64,000 bases of DNA from Deferribacter autotrophicus. Its GTDB lineage: Bacteria > Chrysiogenota > Deferribacteres > Deferribacterales > Deferribacteraceae. Of the stretch, positions 17,824 to 26,775 are shown piece after piece. How positions within the stretch are numbered: the first letter of the stretch is position 1; each line of letters starts with the position of its first letter. Made by a program: the position numbers and the translations under genes. A model generated the notes under the pieces. It was not told the origin of the DNA. It worked only from the letters and a program-made list of their open reading frames with translations, and did no database searches. The stretch spans positions 186,001-250,000 of the forward strand of contig NZ_VFJB01000006.1 in assembly GCF_008362905.1 (NCBI RefSeq). Reading direction: 5' to 3'.

Positions 17824-20211
17824 TTAATAATAACTAGAATTAATATCAGAGATTATTACTTTCTCCTTCATCTGTATAGAGCCAGAGTATTTTCTAATTT
17901 TAACTGCAGCAATTTTAAACTCTGGTTCTTTTGATCCAGGGTCAACGGCATCGTTACATACAAAGTTAATCATTCTGCTGATTTCCTGATCGAACCAAGG
18001 TACAAAAAGCACGCCTGGCAATGAGTTCTTAGTGATTCTAGCAGGTAATATTGCTTTTCCTCTTCTGCTAATTACTTCAACTAAGTCACCTTCAAAAATG
18101 TTGTATTTTCTAGCATCATCAGGGTGTATTTCAATGTAAGCGTAAGGATAACTTCTTGCTATCTCAGGTATTCTCATTGTCATTGTACCGGTGTGCCAAT
18201 GAGCAATAACTCTACCTGTTGTGAGATAGAATGGATATTCTGCATCAGGCACCTCAGCTGGTCCTTTATAAGGTCTTAGCCAGATATTTGCTCTACCTTC
18301 ACCTTTTTTATCCATATAGAAGTAGATTTTGGCATCATCAGGTATCTTTTTACCAAAGAATCTCTTGAATTCTTCATGTTCAAACATTGGGTCCATACCG
18401 CGAACATATCTTTTATAAGTACCAGGATGTCCTGGATATGGACATGGCCATTGAATACCAGCTTTTTCTTTTTTGAGCCTATCGTAGGTTGCACCCCATA
18501 GAGAGTGGTCACTATCTTTTGTAACTGTGATGTAATCAGTCCATGCCATTTCATTTGCTTTCATTGAATCATCCATATTCCATGGGATAAGTTTTTCAAA
18601 TCCCATTCTTTTTGCGATTTGTGCTGCTATCCAGATATCAGGTTTTGCTTCTCCAGGAGGATTAACTGCTTTTTCTGTGAGCTGGCTTCTTCTTTCACTA
18701 CATCCGTAAACACCACCTTTTTCATAAAGGAACGCAGCAGGAAGAACTACATCTGCAAGCTGTGTTGTTTTAGTTGGGAAAATATCGAGTACAACCAGAA
18801 AAGCGTCTTTCATACCTTTTATGTATCTATTAAGGTTTGGTAACGATTGAGCTGGGTTTGTAGTGGATGTTAGCATTGCTTTTATAGGTTTATTTGGATC
18901 ATTTTCTCCACCAAGGGAATCGAACATTTTCATTGTATGAAATCCAGGTTTTGGATCAATGGTGCCTGGTTTAAGTCCCCAAACTTTTTCCACGTGAGTA
19001 CGCCATTTTTTATCTTTAACAGGTTTTGTTCCTGGTAATAGGTGACAAAGAGAACCAGTTTCTCTAACACCACCACAAGCGTTTGGTTGACCAGTAAGGG
19101 AGAATGAATCAGCTCCAGGCTTACAGATGTTACCTGTAATGAGGTGTAAGTTATGAATCAGGTTGTTTGCCCAAACACCCCTTGTTCTTTGGTTAAGTCC
19201 CATTGTCCAGAGAGTCATTGTGGCACCACTTGTGGCAAACCACTTAGCAGCTTTTCTGATATTTTCAGCAGGACATCTTGTAAGTTTTTCAACAACTTCA
19301 GGTTTAAACTGTTCAACAAACTCAACATATTTGTCGAATGAGTAAACATTTTTACCATCTGTAATACGTGTATGTGCATCAATGAATTTTTTATCATGCC
19401 AGTTGTTTTTAATAATTTCTCTAGCCATTGAGTGGAATACTGCGAGGTCTGTCCCAGGATCCACTGGTAGCCAAAGGTCTGCAATTTTTGCAGTATTGGT
19501 TTTCCTTGGTTCACAAACGATGATTTTTACATCAGGATTTCTAAGTTTATGTCTCATTATACGTCTGAAAATAATAGGGTGACATTCACTGGTATTTGAT
19601 CCAACAAGGAATATACATTTAGCATTTTCAATATCAGCGTAACTACCTACAGGTTCATCAGAACCAAAGGTTGTGATATATCCACCCACTGCACTTGCCA
19701 TACAGAGCCTTGGGTTACCTTCTACCATGTTACTTCTAAATCCACCTTTCCAAAGCTTGTTGAAGGTGTAACTTTCTTCTGTGGTACACTGACCAGAACC
19801 GTAGTAAGCTACAGAATCTTTTCCATATTTTTTGTGGAAATATTTAAATTTCTTAGCTACATAGTCAAGAGCTTCATCCCAGGAAACTCTTTTAAATTTT
19901 CCGTCTTTTTGCCTAATCATTGGATATTTAAGCCTGTCTGGGTGATACATACATTTGTAAGCAAGAAAACCTTTCACACAAAGGAAACCGAAATTTGTTT
20001 TAGCTTCAGGATTTCCTTTAATGGCAACAACTTTTCCATCTTTAACACCAACATAAACTCCGCAACCAGTTCCACAAAAACGGCATGTACCTTTAACCCA
20101 TTTATCAACAATTTCTTTTGATTCTACTTTTTTAGGTAATGAAAGACCTATAGAAGCAGCTGTGGCTGATGCTATGGATAGTTTAATAAAATCCCTTCTA
20201 CTTAATGACAT
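17824..20211 (-). CDS. napA: Periplasmic nitrate reductase catalytic subunit
   Basis: Molybdenum enzyme that reduces nitrate to nitrite in the periplasm. The 795-residue precursor begins with the Tat signal SRRDFIKLS followed by a hydrophobic stretch. The 4Fe-4S cluster Cys are at 43, 46, 50 and 78. The Mo ligand is probably Cys170 in GNPRLCMASAVGGY, as in NapA, not Asp as in NarG. The C-terminal molybdopterin region has TGRVIAHWHTGTMT. It follows napM by about 10 bp. The order napM-A-D-G-H matches the sulfate reducer Desulfovibrio desulfuricans (napC-M-A-D-G-H) with napC missing. Confidence 0.95.
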   Translation of the reverse strand: MSLSRRDFIKLSIASATAASIGLSLPKKVESKEIVDKWVKGTCRFCGTGCGVYVGVKDGKVVAIKGNPEAKTNFGFLCVKGFLAYKCMYHPDRLKYPMIRQKDGKFKRVSWDEALDYVAKKFKYFHKKYGKDSVAYYGSGQCTTEESYTFNKLWKGGFRSNMVEGNPRLCMASAVGGYITTFGSDEPVGSYADIENAKCIFLVGSNTSECHPIIFRRIMRHKLRNPDVKIIVCEPRKTNTAKIADLWLPVDPGTDLAVFHSMAREIIKNNWHDKKFIDAHTRITDGKNVYSFDKYVEFVEQFKPEVVEKLTRCPAENIRKAAKWFATSGATMTLWTMGLNQRTRGVWANNLIHNLHLITGNICKPGADSFSLTGQPNACGGVRETGSLCHLLPGTKPVKDKKWRTHVEKVWGLKPGTIDPKPGFHTMKMFDSLGGENDPNKPIKAMLTSTTNPAQSLPNLNRYIKGMKDAFLVVLDIFPTKTTQLADVVLPAAFLYEKGGVYGCSERRSQLTEKAVNPPGEAKPDIWIAAQIAKRMGFEKLIPWNMDDSMKANEMAWTDYITVTKDSDHSLWGATYDRLKKEKAGIQWPCPYPGHPGTYKRYVRGMDPMFEHEEFKRFFGKKIPDDAKIYFYMDKKGEGRANIWLRPYKGPAEVPDAEYPFYLTTGRVIAHWHTGTMTMRIPEIARSYPYAYIEIHPDDARKYNIFEGDLVEVISRRGKAILPARITKNSLPGVLFVPWFDQEISRMINFVCNDAVDPGSKEPEFKIAAVKIRKYSGSIQMKEKVIISDINSSYY

Positions 20212-20221
20212 AGTTTCCCTC

Positions 20222-20575
20222 CTATTTGTACTGATGAACTTTATGAACTGTAAAACTGTGAGCTATGTGGCAGCTTGAGCAGGATTTGTCTTTGGCGAGG
20301 TTATTTTCAACTTGAATGGAGTGACAGCCGATACATGTTTCGTCTGCAGGTTTGGCTTTGAAGTTCTTTTCATCTCCGTGGCATACACCACATTCTACTC
20401 CAACAAGCCCGTGAGCACTTTGATTCCACTGCTTAACCACATCCGGTGTTACATCGGTGTGGCAGCTCAAACAGGTGGAATCTGCCATATCTTCCGGGTG
20501 TTGGTCTGAATAAACATTAAATACTAGTAAAATGGTAATAAGTAAAAAGGTCAAAATAAACACTTTTGTTTTCAT
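20222..20575 (-). CDS. napM: Tetrahaem cytochrome c, NapM-like
   Basis: A 117-residue exported cytochrome with an N-terminal signal (about 1-23) and four CxxCH motifs: CLSCH, CGVCH, CIGCH and CSSCH. It likely carries electrons to NapA, as proposed for NapM in sulfate reducers. The ATG at 20575 is preferred, with GGAGGTG 3-4 nt upstream, over a TTG earlier. It is the first gene of the nap operon and its promoter lies in the 186 bp between it and the divergent hao gene. Confidence 0.88.
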   Translation of the reverse strand: MKTKVFILTFLLITILLVFNVYSDQHPEDMADSTCLSCHTDVTPDVVKQWNQSAHGLVGVECGVCHGDEKNFKAKPADETCIGCHSIQVENNLAKDKSCSSCHIAHSFTVHKVHQYK

Positions 20576-20619
20576 GGGCACCTCCAAATTAACGTTATTT
20601 GTAGTATGCTCTAAATGAA

Positions 20620-20705
20620 GTAAAAAAGAGTAAAAAGTGGTAAAGCTATTGTAAAAAATGTAAAGAAAAAATTTAATGTTTTTACAACGAAATGAGAACT
20701 TTTAC
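20620..20705. promoter_or_regulatory. GTAAA repeat array in the nap-hao divergent promoter region
   Basis: GTAAA occurs at 20620, 20630, 20640, 20651 and 20660, i.e. at steps of 10, 10, 11 and 9 bp. On the other strand GTAAA lies at 20681-20685 and 20701-20705, 20 bp apart. One-turn spacing of direct repeats is the hallmark of OmpR/PhoB-type regulator sites, and such a regulator is encoded in the nap operon. Binding is inferred. Confidence 0.55.
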
Positions 20706-20761
20706 ATTTTTTTTAGATGGTGAAAGATATATTTTGATTAGAATATTTTCAGGAGGTGTTT

Positions 20762-22357
20762 ATGCGTAAGTTAGTTCTTTTTTGTTTGTTTCTTTTATTT
20801 GTAAGTAGTGCCTTTGCCCTTGATATCAAAGGAATTAGCGTGGATGCTGAAAGTGCAAAGTGTATTACTTGTCACCAAGATATGAATATTGCCACAAAAG
20901 TTCATGATCAATGGGCAGAAAGTGCACACGCAAAGAACGGTGTTGGCTGTCTTGATTGTCACGAAGCTGAGCAGGGCGACTTTGATGCAATCAAACACTA
21001 TGGTCAATTTGTAGCGACTCATCCAACTCCAAAAGATTGTGCTAAGTGTCACGAAGAAGAAGTTGAGCAGAATACCAAGAGTAAGCACGCTTATCCTTTC
21101 TGGCTTTATGCTCCAGCTGACAGAGCTGTTTTCGAGCCAATTGTTGGTACAAAACAAGGTTGTGAACAGTGTCACAACGTATCAGCATTTTGGCCAGATG
21201 GTAGTGTGGGCGAGTGTGATGTATGTCACTCTAAACATACCTTCGATTTAGCTCAAGCTCACAATCCATATACTTGTGGTGAGTGTCACTTAGGTCCTGA
21301 CCATCCACAAATCGAGATTTATATTGAGTCTAAGCATGGTAACATTTTTACTACAAGAATGGCTCAAGGTAAGTTGAATTTGGATTATAACACCAAGAAA
21401 ACAGGTGATACTCCATTAGATTTCCCTGTATGTACAACATGTCATATGGATGCTATTAACGGATTGAACAGTACTCACAACGTAAGTGAAAGATTGTCCT
21501 GGGAATCTCAAGCACCATGGAGTTACAGAACAATCTGGTTTGAAGAAGAACTTGGTAGCTGGAAAGATAAGCAGGAAAGAATGAAAACTGCATGTAAAGC
21601 ATGTCACGCTCCAAACTTCGTGGAAGATTACTTCCTTGTATATGACCTTGTAAACCTTCAGTACAACGAAATCAGAAGAGCTTTTGTTTACTGGACAAAA
21701 CTTTACGAGAAAAAAGGTTTAATTAAGCCTCTTAAGGCTAAAACATCTAATGGTGATGTGAAAAAATTCTCTAATACTGTAATAAATGCTAGCTGGTATA
21801 CAACAGCATCTGAAATTATGTACAATTCATGGCATCATGAAGGTAGAAGATTTAGAATGGGTGCTGGTATGCAAGGTGCTGACTATGTTCAGTGGCATGG
21901 TATCTGGGAGTTGCAGCACAACTTACAAGAGATGATTGCTTGGGGTGCTGAGCATGGTGTAGAAGAGGCTAAGAAAATTTATGAAAGTGATAGCCCAACT
22001 AAATTCTATCCATACAAACTCTATGACTTCCCTGGTGGATTATACGGACTTTACACAGAAGAGCAGTATTCTGTTCCTGCGCTTTACAAACTTATTCCAA
22101 ATTATTGGGAAATGGTGAAGGCTAATGTTGAGCAAGCATACAAGAAAGGATTCTTGACTAAAGCAGAGTGGGAAAGATGGCTTGAAAGGTACAACAACAG
22201 AGATAAATATCTTGGTAAGAAATTCGGTAAGCATAAAATATTCGAAGATTACAAAAAGAGAAAGGCTAAAGAGCTTAATTTGAAAGATAAAAATTCTGCT
22301 CTTTACAAAACAATCAAAATAGGTTTACCTTCACCAGCAATAACTGATGTAAAATAA
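20762..22357 (+). CDS. Octahaem HAO-like cytochrome (putative nitrite/hydroxylamine enzyme)
   Basis: A 531-residue soluble periplasmic cytochrome after signal cleavage (about residue 19). Eight CxxCH motifs are present in order: CITCH, CLDCH, CAKCH, CEQCH, CDVCH, CGECH, CTTCH and CKACH. No CxxCK occurs, so it is not NrfA. Length, haem number and the conserved region GADYVQWHGIWELQHNL place it with hydroxylamine-oxidoreductase-like proteins (the epsilon-Hao type), thought to run in reverse and reduce nitrite to hydroxylamine or ammonium. The haem-crosslinking Tyr of nitrifier HAO could not be assigned without an alignment. AGGAGGTG precedes the ATG at 20762. It is divergent from napM and followed by hcp, so it probably receives nitrite from Nap. 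Confidence 0.9.
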   Translation: MRKLVLFCLFLLFVSSAFALDIKGISVDAESAKCITCHQDMNIATKVHDQWAESAHAKNGVGCLDCHEAEQGDFDAIKHYGQFVATHPTPKDCAKCHEEEVEQNTKSKHAYPFWLYAPADRAVFEPIVGTKQGCEQCHNVSAFWPDGSVGECDVCHSKHTFDLAQAHNPYTCGECHLGPDHPQIEIYIESKHGNIFTTRMAQGKLNLDYNTKKTGDTPLDFPVCTTCHMDAINGLNSTHNVSERLSWESQAPWSYRTIWFEEELGSWKDKQERMKTACKACHAPNFVEDYFLVYDLVNLQYNEIRRAFVYWTKLYEKKGLIKPLKAKTSNGDVKKFSNTVINASWYTTASEIMYNSWHHEGRRFRMGAGMQGADYVQWHGIWELQHNLQEMIAWGAEHGVEEAKKIYESDSPTKFYPYKLYDFPGGLYGLYTEEQYSVPALYKLIPNYWEMVKANVEQAYKKGFLTKAEWERWLERYNNRDKYLGKKFGKHKIFEDYKKRKAKELNLKDKNSALYKTIKIGLPSPAITDVK

Positions 22358-22419
22358 GAGATTTAGGGGAGAGCTGATGCTCTCCCTATTTTTATGATTA
22401 ACTGATTAAAGGTGTGAAA

Positions 22420-22923
22420 ATGAGAAAAAAATTTTTTTATATTTGTTTAGCTCTTTTAATTTTTAGTGTTAATTTATTTGCTCAGGTAGTGGCAAAAATT
22501 GATGACTTTAAGATTACTGATGATGTTTTGAAAAAATATGTAGATGAAGTTGCAGGGGAAAAATATAAGAATTATTTGAAGTCTGATTCCGGTAAAAGAA
22601 AGTTAGCAGAATATTATATCAATAGGTATGTGTTATTAAAATATGCAAAAGAAATTTATAAAGAGGAAGATTTAAAGAAATTAAAGCAATCTCATCCAGA
22701 ACTTGATACTGATACACTTTACTTATTACATCTTATAGATGAAAAGATTAACAAACAGATAAAAATCGATGATAAAGAATTGGAAAAATTTATGAAATCT
22801 AATGGCATAAGTAATAAAAACAGCGCTTATGCAAATTTGTTAACAATCAAAAGAAAGAAGATGCTGGATGATTTGTTGAATAAACTTAAACAAGAACATA
22901 ATATAGTTTTTAATATAAATTAA
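22420..22923 (+). CDS. Exported small SurA-N-like protein
   Basis: A 167-residue protein with an N-terminal signal peptide (about 1-20) and then a helical segment beginning VVAKIDDFKITDDVLKKYV, which resembles the N-terminal domain of SurA/PpiC-type folding factors. No prolyl isomerase domain follows. It lies 62 bp after the octahaem gene and before a terminator, so it is likely its cotranscribed folding helper; function is inferred only from position and shape. The ATG at 22420 has AAGGTG six bases upstream. Confidence 0.7.
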   Translation: MRKKFFYICLALLIFSVNLFAQVVAKIDDFKITDDVLKKYVDEVAGEKYKNYLKSDSGKRKLAEYYINRYVLLKYAKEIYKEEDLKKLKQSHPELDTDTLYLLHLIDEKINKQIKIDDKELEKFMKSNGISNKNSAYANLLTIKRKKMLDDLLNKLKQEHNIVFNIN

Positions 22924-22928
22924 TACAG

Positions 22929-22958
22929 CAAAAGCCGGGGTTTCCCCGGCTTTTTTTT
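22929..22958 (+). terminator. Rho-independent terminator
   Basis: Stem AAAGCCGGGG/CCCCGGCTTT (22931-22940 and 22944-22953) with a TTT loop and eight T's at 22951-22958. It ends the hao unit. Confidence 0.92.
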
Positions 22959-22988
22959 ATATTTAATCCGGAGAAAATTTATCTTTTT

Positions 22989-23019
22989 TTGACTCAAATC
23001 AATTATATTATGTTATAAT
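22989..23019 (+). promoter_or_regulatory. hcp promoter with FNR/HcpR-type box
   Basis: TTGACTCAAATCAA (22989-23002) fits the CRP/FNR-family pattern TTGA-N6-TCAA used by FNR, DNR and HcpR regulators. Downstream TGTTATAAT (23011-23019) is a perfect extended -10 element. If this -10 is used the box lies near -30; the weaker TATATA at 23024-23029 would place it near -41, the usual class II activator position. Confidence 0.6.
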
Positions 23020-23064
23020 TATCTATATATAAAATCATCAAAACTAAATAAGGAGGTAAAACGT

Positions 23065-24696
23065 ATGTTTTGTTATCAGTGTAGTGAGGCTTTGAAAAAT
23101 CAAGGTTGTACTGTAAGAGGTGTTTGTGGGAAGGATGATGAAGTAGCAAGTTTACAGGATCTTTTAATTTATTCTGCAAAAGGGTTAGGTTATCTTCTCA
23201 ATGAGGGAAGAAAAAAAGGTATTAAAAATGAGAAAGCTGATCTGTTTGTACTTGAAGCGCTTTTTGCTACAATTACTAATGTTAACTTTGATCCTCAGAG
23301 ATTTGTTGATTATGTCAATCAATCAATAGAAATCAGAAATGAATTGATTGATCAGATTAAACCTGAGGGTAATTTGCCAGATGCAGCTACATTCAAAGTA
23401 AATGGTAAAGAGGATATGCTTGCTAAAGCGGCTGCAGTTGGGATACTCTCAGAGGAGAATGAAGATATCAGATCTTTGAATGAACTTCTCATTTATGGTT
23501 TGAAAGGTATTGCAGCTTATGCTGATCATGCTTATGTGTTGAATCACAAAAGTGAAGAGATTTTTGAGTTCGTAGATTTTGCTCTTGCTGAAACGTTGAG
23601 AAAAGATATCTCTGCTGATGAACTTATCAATCTTGTTTTGAAAGCAGGTGATGTAGCAGTTAAGACGATGGAGTTGCTTGATAAAGCAAATACTTCAAGA
23701 TACGGCAACCCTGAAGTTACAAAAGTGTATACAGGACTTGAAGAAGGTCCAGCTATCCTTGTAAGTGGTCACGATTTGCTTGACCTTGAAGAGTTGCTCA
23801 AGCAAACAGAGGGTACAGGCGTAAATGTTTATACTCATGGTGAAATGCTTCCAGCCCATGCTTATCCTGAGTTTAAAAAGTATAAACATCTTAAAGGAAA
23901 CTTTGGTACAGCCTGGTTTAATCAGATTCATGAGTTTCCTGAATTTAACGGTGCAATTCTTTTCACAACAAACTGTATTGTTCCACCAAAGGATTCTTAT
24001 TTTGACAGACTTTTCACAACAGGGCTTGTGGGCTGGCCAGGTGTGCCACACATCCCAAACAGAACAGATGGAAAACCTAAAGATTTTACACCTGTAATTG
24101 AAAAGGCAAAAGCTCTTGGCGGATTGAAGCCGAAAGAAGGTAAATATATAACAATTGGTTTTGCTCATGAACAGGTAATGCAAGTTGCTGATAAAGTAAT
24201 TGAAGCAGTTAAATCTGGTAAGATTAAGAGATTTATAGTTATGGCAGGTTGTGACGGTAGACTTAAAAAGCGTGAGTATTACACTGAAGTTGCTAAAAAA
24301 TTGCCTCAAGATACTGTAATCTTGACAGCTGGTTGTGCTAAATACAGATATAATATGCTGGATCTTGGTGATATTGATGGTATTCCAAGAATTCTTGATG
24401 CTGGTCAGTGTAATGATAGTTATTCTTTGGCTTATATTGCATTGAAGTTGAAAGAAGCTTTTGGACTTGATGATATAAATGATTTACCAATTTCTTACGA
24501 TATTGCATGGTATGAGCAGAAGGCTGTGGCTGTGCTTCTTGCACTTCTTGCTCTTGGTGTAAAAGGTATCAGGCTTGGGCCAGTTCTTCCTGCGTTCCTT
24601 TCACCAAATGTAGCTAAGGTACTTGTGGAAAACTTTGATATCAAACCAATAGGTGATGTAGATTCAGATATTGAAGCAATGCTTCAAGGAAAATAA
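23065..24696 (+). CDS. hcp: Hybrid cluster protein (hydroxylamine reductase)
   Basis: A 543-residue cytoplasmic iron-sulfur protein able to reduce hydroxylamine to ammonium and, in E. coli, NO to N2O. The N-terminal Cys3, Cys6, Cys15 and Cys21 match the class I spacing known from Desulfovibrio, not the class II spacing of enterobacteria. The hybrid-cluster ligands can be placed at [41 protein letters not shown] and the late [14 protein letters not shown] precedes the ATG. Between two terminators, it is a single-gene unit with its own FNR-type box. No hcr reductase gene is seen. It may remove hydroxylamine or NO formed by the nap-hao route. Confidence 0.96.
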   Translation: MFCYQCSEALKNQGCTVRGVCGKDDEVASLQDLLIYSAKGLGYLLNEGRKKGIKNEKADLFVLEALFATITNVNFDPQRFVDYVNQSIEIRNELIDQIKPEGNLPDAATFKVNGKEDMLAKAAAVGILSEENEDIRSLNELLIYGLKGIAAYADHAYVLNHKSEEIFEFVDFALAETLRKDISADELINLVLKAGDVAVKTMELLDKANTSRYGNPEVTKVYTGLEEGPAILVSGHDLLDLEELLKQTEGTGVNVYTHGEMLPAHAYPEFKKYKHLKGNFGTAWFNQIHEFPEFNGAILFTTNCIVPPKDSYFDRLFTTGLVGWPGVPHIPNRTDGKPKDFTPVIEKAKALGGLKPKEGKYITIGFAHEQVMQVADKVIEAVKSGKIKRFIVMAGCDGRLKKREYYTEVAKKLPQDTVILTAGCAKYRYNMLDLGDIDGIPRILDAGQCNDSYSLAYIALKLKEAFGLDDINDLPISYDIAWYEQKAVAVLLALLALGVKGIRLGPVLPAFLSPNVAKVLVENFDIKPIGDVDSDIEAMLQGK

Positions 24697-24721
24697 AAAA
24701 GCGGGGAATTTCCCCGCTTTT
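24697..24721. terminator. Bidirectional terminator between hcp and the multihaem gene
   Basis: Stem AAAAGCGGGGA/TCCCCGCTTTT (24697-24707 and 24711-24721), 3-nt loop, with A's before and T's after, so it can work for both converging genes. Confidence 0.9.
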
Positions 24722-26643
24722 TATTTGAATGATTCTAATAATTTTTTTGCCGTTTCAATATTGTGAGGAAGAATTTTTCTAATTTTCTCTAATTCAGAGA
24801 CTTTAGTTTTATCTTTCTTGAATTTCATTTTTAATGTGTGAATTTTTGCATATAGTAGATTATATTCATTGAGAGTATTTTCATATTTTTGCTCATCAAA
24901 AGGTATTGAAAAATCTATTCCTTTTACATCCCAAGCATTTTTCACATAAACAAAAGGTGCAAAATCATCTATATGTCTACCTTTTACAGGAATAATCTCA
25001 CTATATTTAAAATCGCCAAACTCTATCCCATTTTTACCAGCTTTGATAACATAAGAGCCATAGAAAGGTTTTTTTACATCTGTTTTTACAGTGTAGGCAA
25101 ACCAACTTGTTGCAATTTGTTCATGGCTTGAATGACAACTGTTGCAATTTCTCCCTTTACCTATTGCATGTGACATTTTATCCATTTGAATCCAAGCAAG
25201 CATATTATCGTTGTTTTTTAATCCCTTAAAAATTCCTGTTATTATATACATATCATTAACTTCATCAGGTTTTCTTTCTATTACAAATTCTTTAGGTTCA
25301 CCAATTTCTGTTTTACCTTTAACAATAGTTTTTTTGATTTCTCTGACCATGAGTCCAGTTTTTTCTACATTACCTTTAATGTTCATAACAGCCATAGGGT
25401 ATGGTTTGACAGGAATCCATTTTCCAGTAGCCGGATGCTTAACTAAGGTTGGTATACTTCTTACGCCATAGTACTGTTTATGTTTTGCAAAGTAATTGAA
25501 CTGACCTTCTGAAATACCGGGGCCCCAGAAAGTAAACTGATAAGCACCTACTTCTTGAATATGACAGGATGAACAGTCAACATTTTTATGGTTATTACTT
25601 GTTTTTACTGCCTCAACAATTTCAGCGTGGCATTTTGAACATGATTCTTTAGCATCAATTGAAGCCAAATGCCCATAGCTATGATTTTTCATCTTATGAC
25701 AGTCTGTACAGTTTATATTATTCTTAGAATGAACATCAGCAGGTAATTCTCCATATGGAAATGCAAATTCTTCACGCATATACCCAGCTCCCCTTCTTCG
25801 ATCCATAGGCCCAGCATGACAAATTGTTCCTTTCCCGCTACCGTAACAACTTAGATTTTCTACTTTCTTAGTGAAAATGTGTCTCGCTTTAGATTTTTTA
25901 TAACCTTCATAGTGACAATCATTACAACTTGCGTGACATTTATTGCACCCTCTATTTTTCCCATCATTCATCAATTGGGTAAAATCTTTTGTACATTCAT
26001 TTTTTATCTGTTCATAATTGTCTCCCCACCATACTCCGCAATTTTGTGGCCCAGGAGGATTTTTTCTCCAGTTTGTAAAAGCTCTCTGATATTTATTTAA
26101 TCCCATTCCAGATTTATTATAGTCAGTAAATTCCTGTTCATGGCATTTTCCACAAGTTTCTTTAGCAATTTTAGGTGAATAAGCAAAAGTTTTTGGATCG
26201 TGATCGTGATAGAAAAGTTGCATTAATTTTTTAATTCCATATTTTTGCTTAGCTTCATTAGTTGGTTTTCTCAGTAATAGTTTTGTCCTATTTTTACCTT
26301 TTGGTTGGATAGGATCATAATTTGTTACTTCTCTTCCTATTGCTTCATATTTGTGTTTTTTTCCGATTGCAGCATAAAATGGTCTTGGCATACCTTTATG
26401 GGCTTCATTTTTATCCATAGTTTGATTGTTACCCAGGTGGCAATCAACACATGTTGGGGCACCTTCCATATTTACTTCTTTGTCAACTTCTACCGGATCA
26501 AGATACATTTGGGGAGATCCAAGTTTTTCTAACAATTTCTTGTCTGAATGACATTTAACACAGGTAGAATCTGGATCGTAACCATATGATAATGTGGCAA
26601 AAGTTACAATAAATAAAATTAAAAAAAACAACGATTTCTTCAT
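24721..26643 (-). CDS. Nine-haem periplasmic cytochrome c (possible tenth atypical haem site)
   Basis: A 640-residue exported protein with a signal peptide (about 1-21). Nine CxxCH motifs are visible: CVKCH, CVDCH, CGKCH, CNKCH, CNDCH, CTDCH, CSKCH, CSSCH and CNSCH. In addition CYGSGKGTICH has the form C-X8-CH, which could be an unusual extra haem site like the extended motifs known in MccA-type proteins. The C-terminal ~200 residues hold one haem and a helical tail. The precise enzyme family was not recognised; a respiratory reductase or electron carrier is likely. AGGAGG precedes the ATG. Its promoter is of the sigma-54 type with two activator sites, and the activator gene lies just upstream on the same strand. 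Confidence 0.82.
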   Translation of the reverse strand: MKKSLFFLILFIVTFATLSYGYDPDSTCVKCHSDKKLLEKLGSPQMYLDPVEVDKEVNMEGAPTCVDCHLGNNQTMDKNEAHKGMPRPFYAAIGKKHKYEAIGREVTNYDPIQPKGKNRTKLLLRKPTNEAKQKYGIKKLMQLFYHDHDPKTFAYSPKIAKETCGKCHEQEFTDYNKSGMGLNKYQRAFTNWRKNPPGPQNCGVWWGDNYEQIKNECTKDFTQLMNDGKNRGCNKCHASCNDCHYEGYKKSKARHIFTKKVENLSCYGSGKGTICHAGPMDRRRGAGYMREEFAFPYGELPADVHSKNNINCTDCHKMKNHSYGHLASIDAKESCSKCHAEIVEAVKTSNNHKNVDCSSCHIQEVGAYQFTFWGPGISEGQFNYFAKHKQYYGVRSIPTLVKHPATGKWIPVKPYPMAVMNIKGNVEKTGLMVREIKKTIVKGKTEIGEPKEFVIERKPDEVNDMYIITGIFKGLKNNDNMLAWIQMDKMSHAIGKGRNCNSCHSSHEQIATSWFAYTVKTDVKKPFYGSYVIKAGKNGIEFGDFKYSEIIPVKGRHIDDFAPFVYVKNAWDVKGIDFSIPFDEQKYENTLNEYNLLYAKIHTLKMKFKKDKTKVSELEKIRKILPHNIETAKKLLESFK

Positions 26644-26681
26644 AATAATTTACCTCCTTTCAAATTAATTTATCTTTTTAA

Positions 26682-26697
26682 AGCAATAAAAATGCCA
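26682..26697 (-). promoter_or_regulatory. Sigma-54 promoter of the multihaem cytochrome
   Basis: On the minus strand TGGCAT-TTTTA-TTGCT, i.e. -24 GG and -12 GC elements at exact sigma-54 spacing, 39 bp before the start codon. Strong match to TGGCAY-N5-TTGCW. Confidence 0.85.
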
Positions 26698-26775
26698 TAT
26701 TGATTTTTATTTTGAAATTTAGAAAGTTAATAATGACAACAAGTTATAAGAGGTGGATTTTGGTGTTGTTATTTT

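Noticed and set aside
20620-20705. CRISPR-like array
   Set aside because: Repeats are only five bases with 4-6-base gaps; no spacer-sized units and no cas genes. Better explained as protein binding sites.
20762-22357. NrfA-type nitrite reductase
   Set aside because: NrfA has five haems with one CxxCK; here there are eight CxxCH and no CxxCK.
23695-24309. A 204-codon frame antisense to hcp
   Set aside because: Shadow of a strongly conserved gene; Cys- and Lys-rich composition without domain, no ribosome site.
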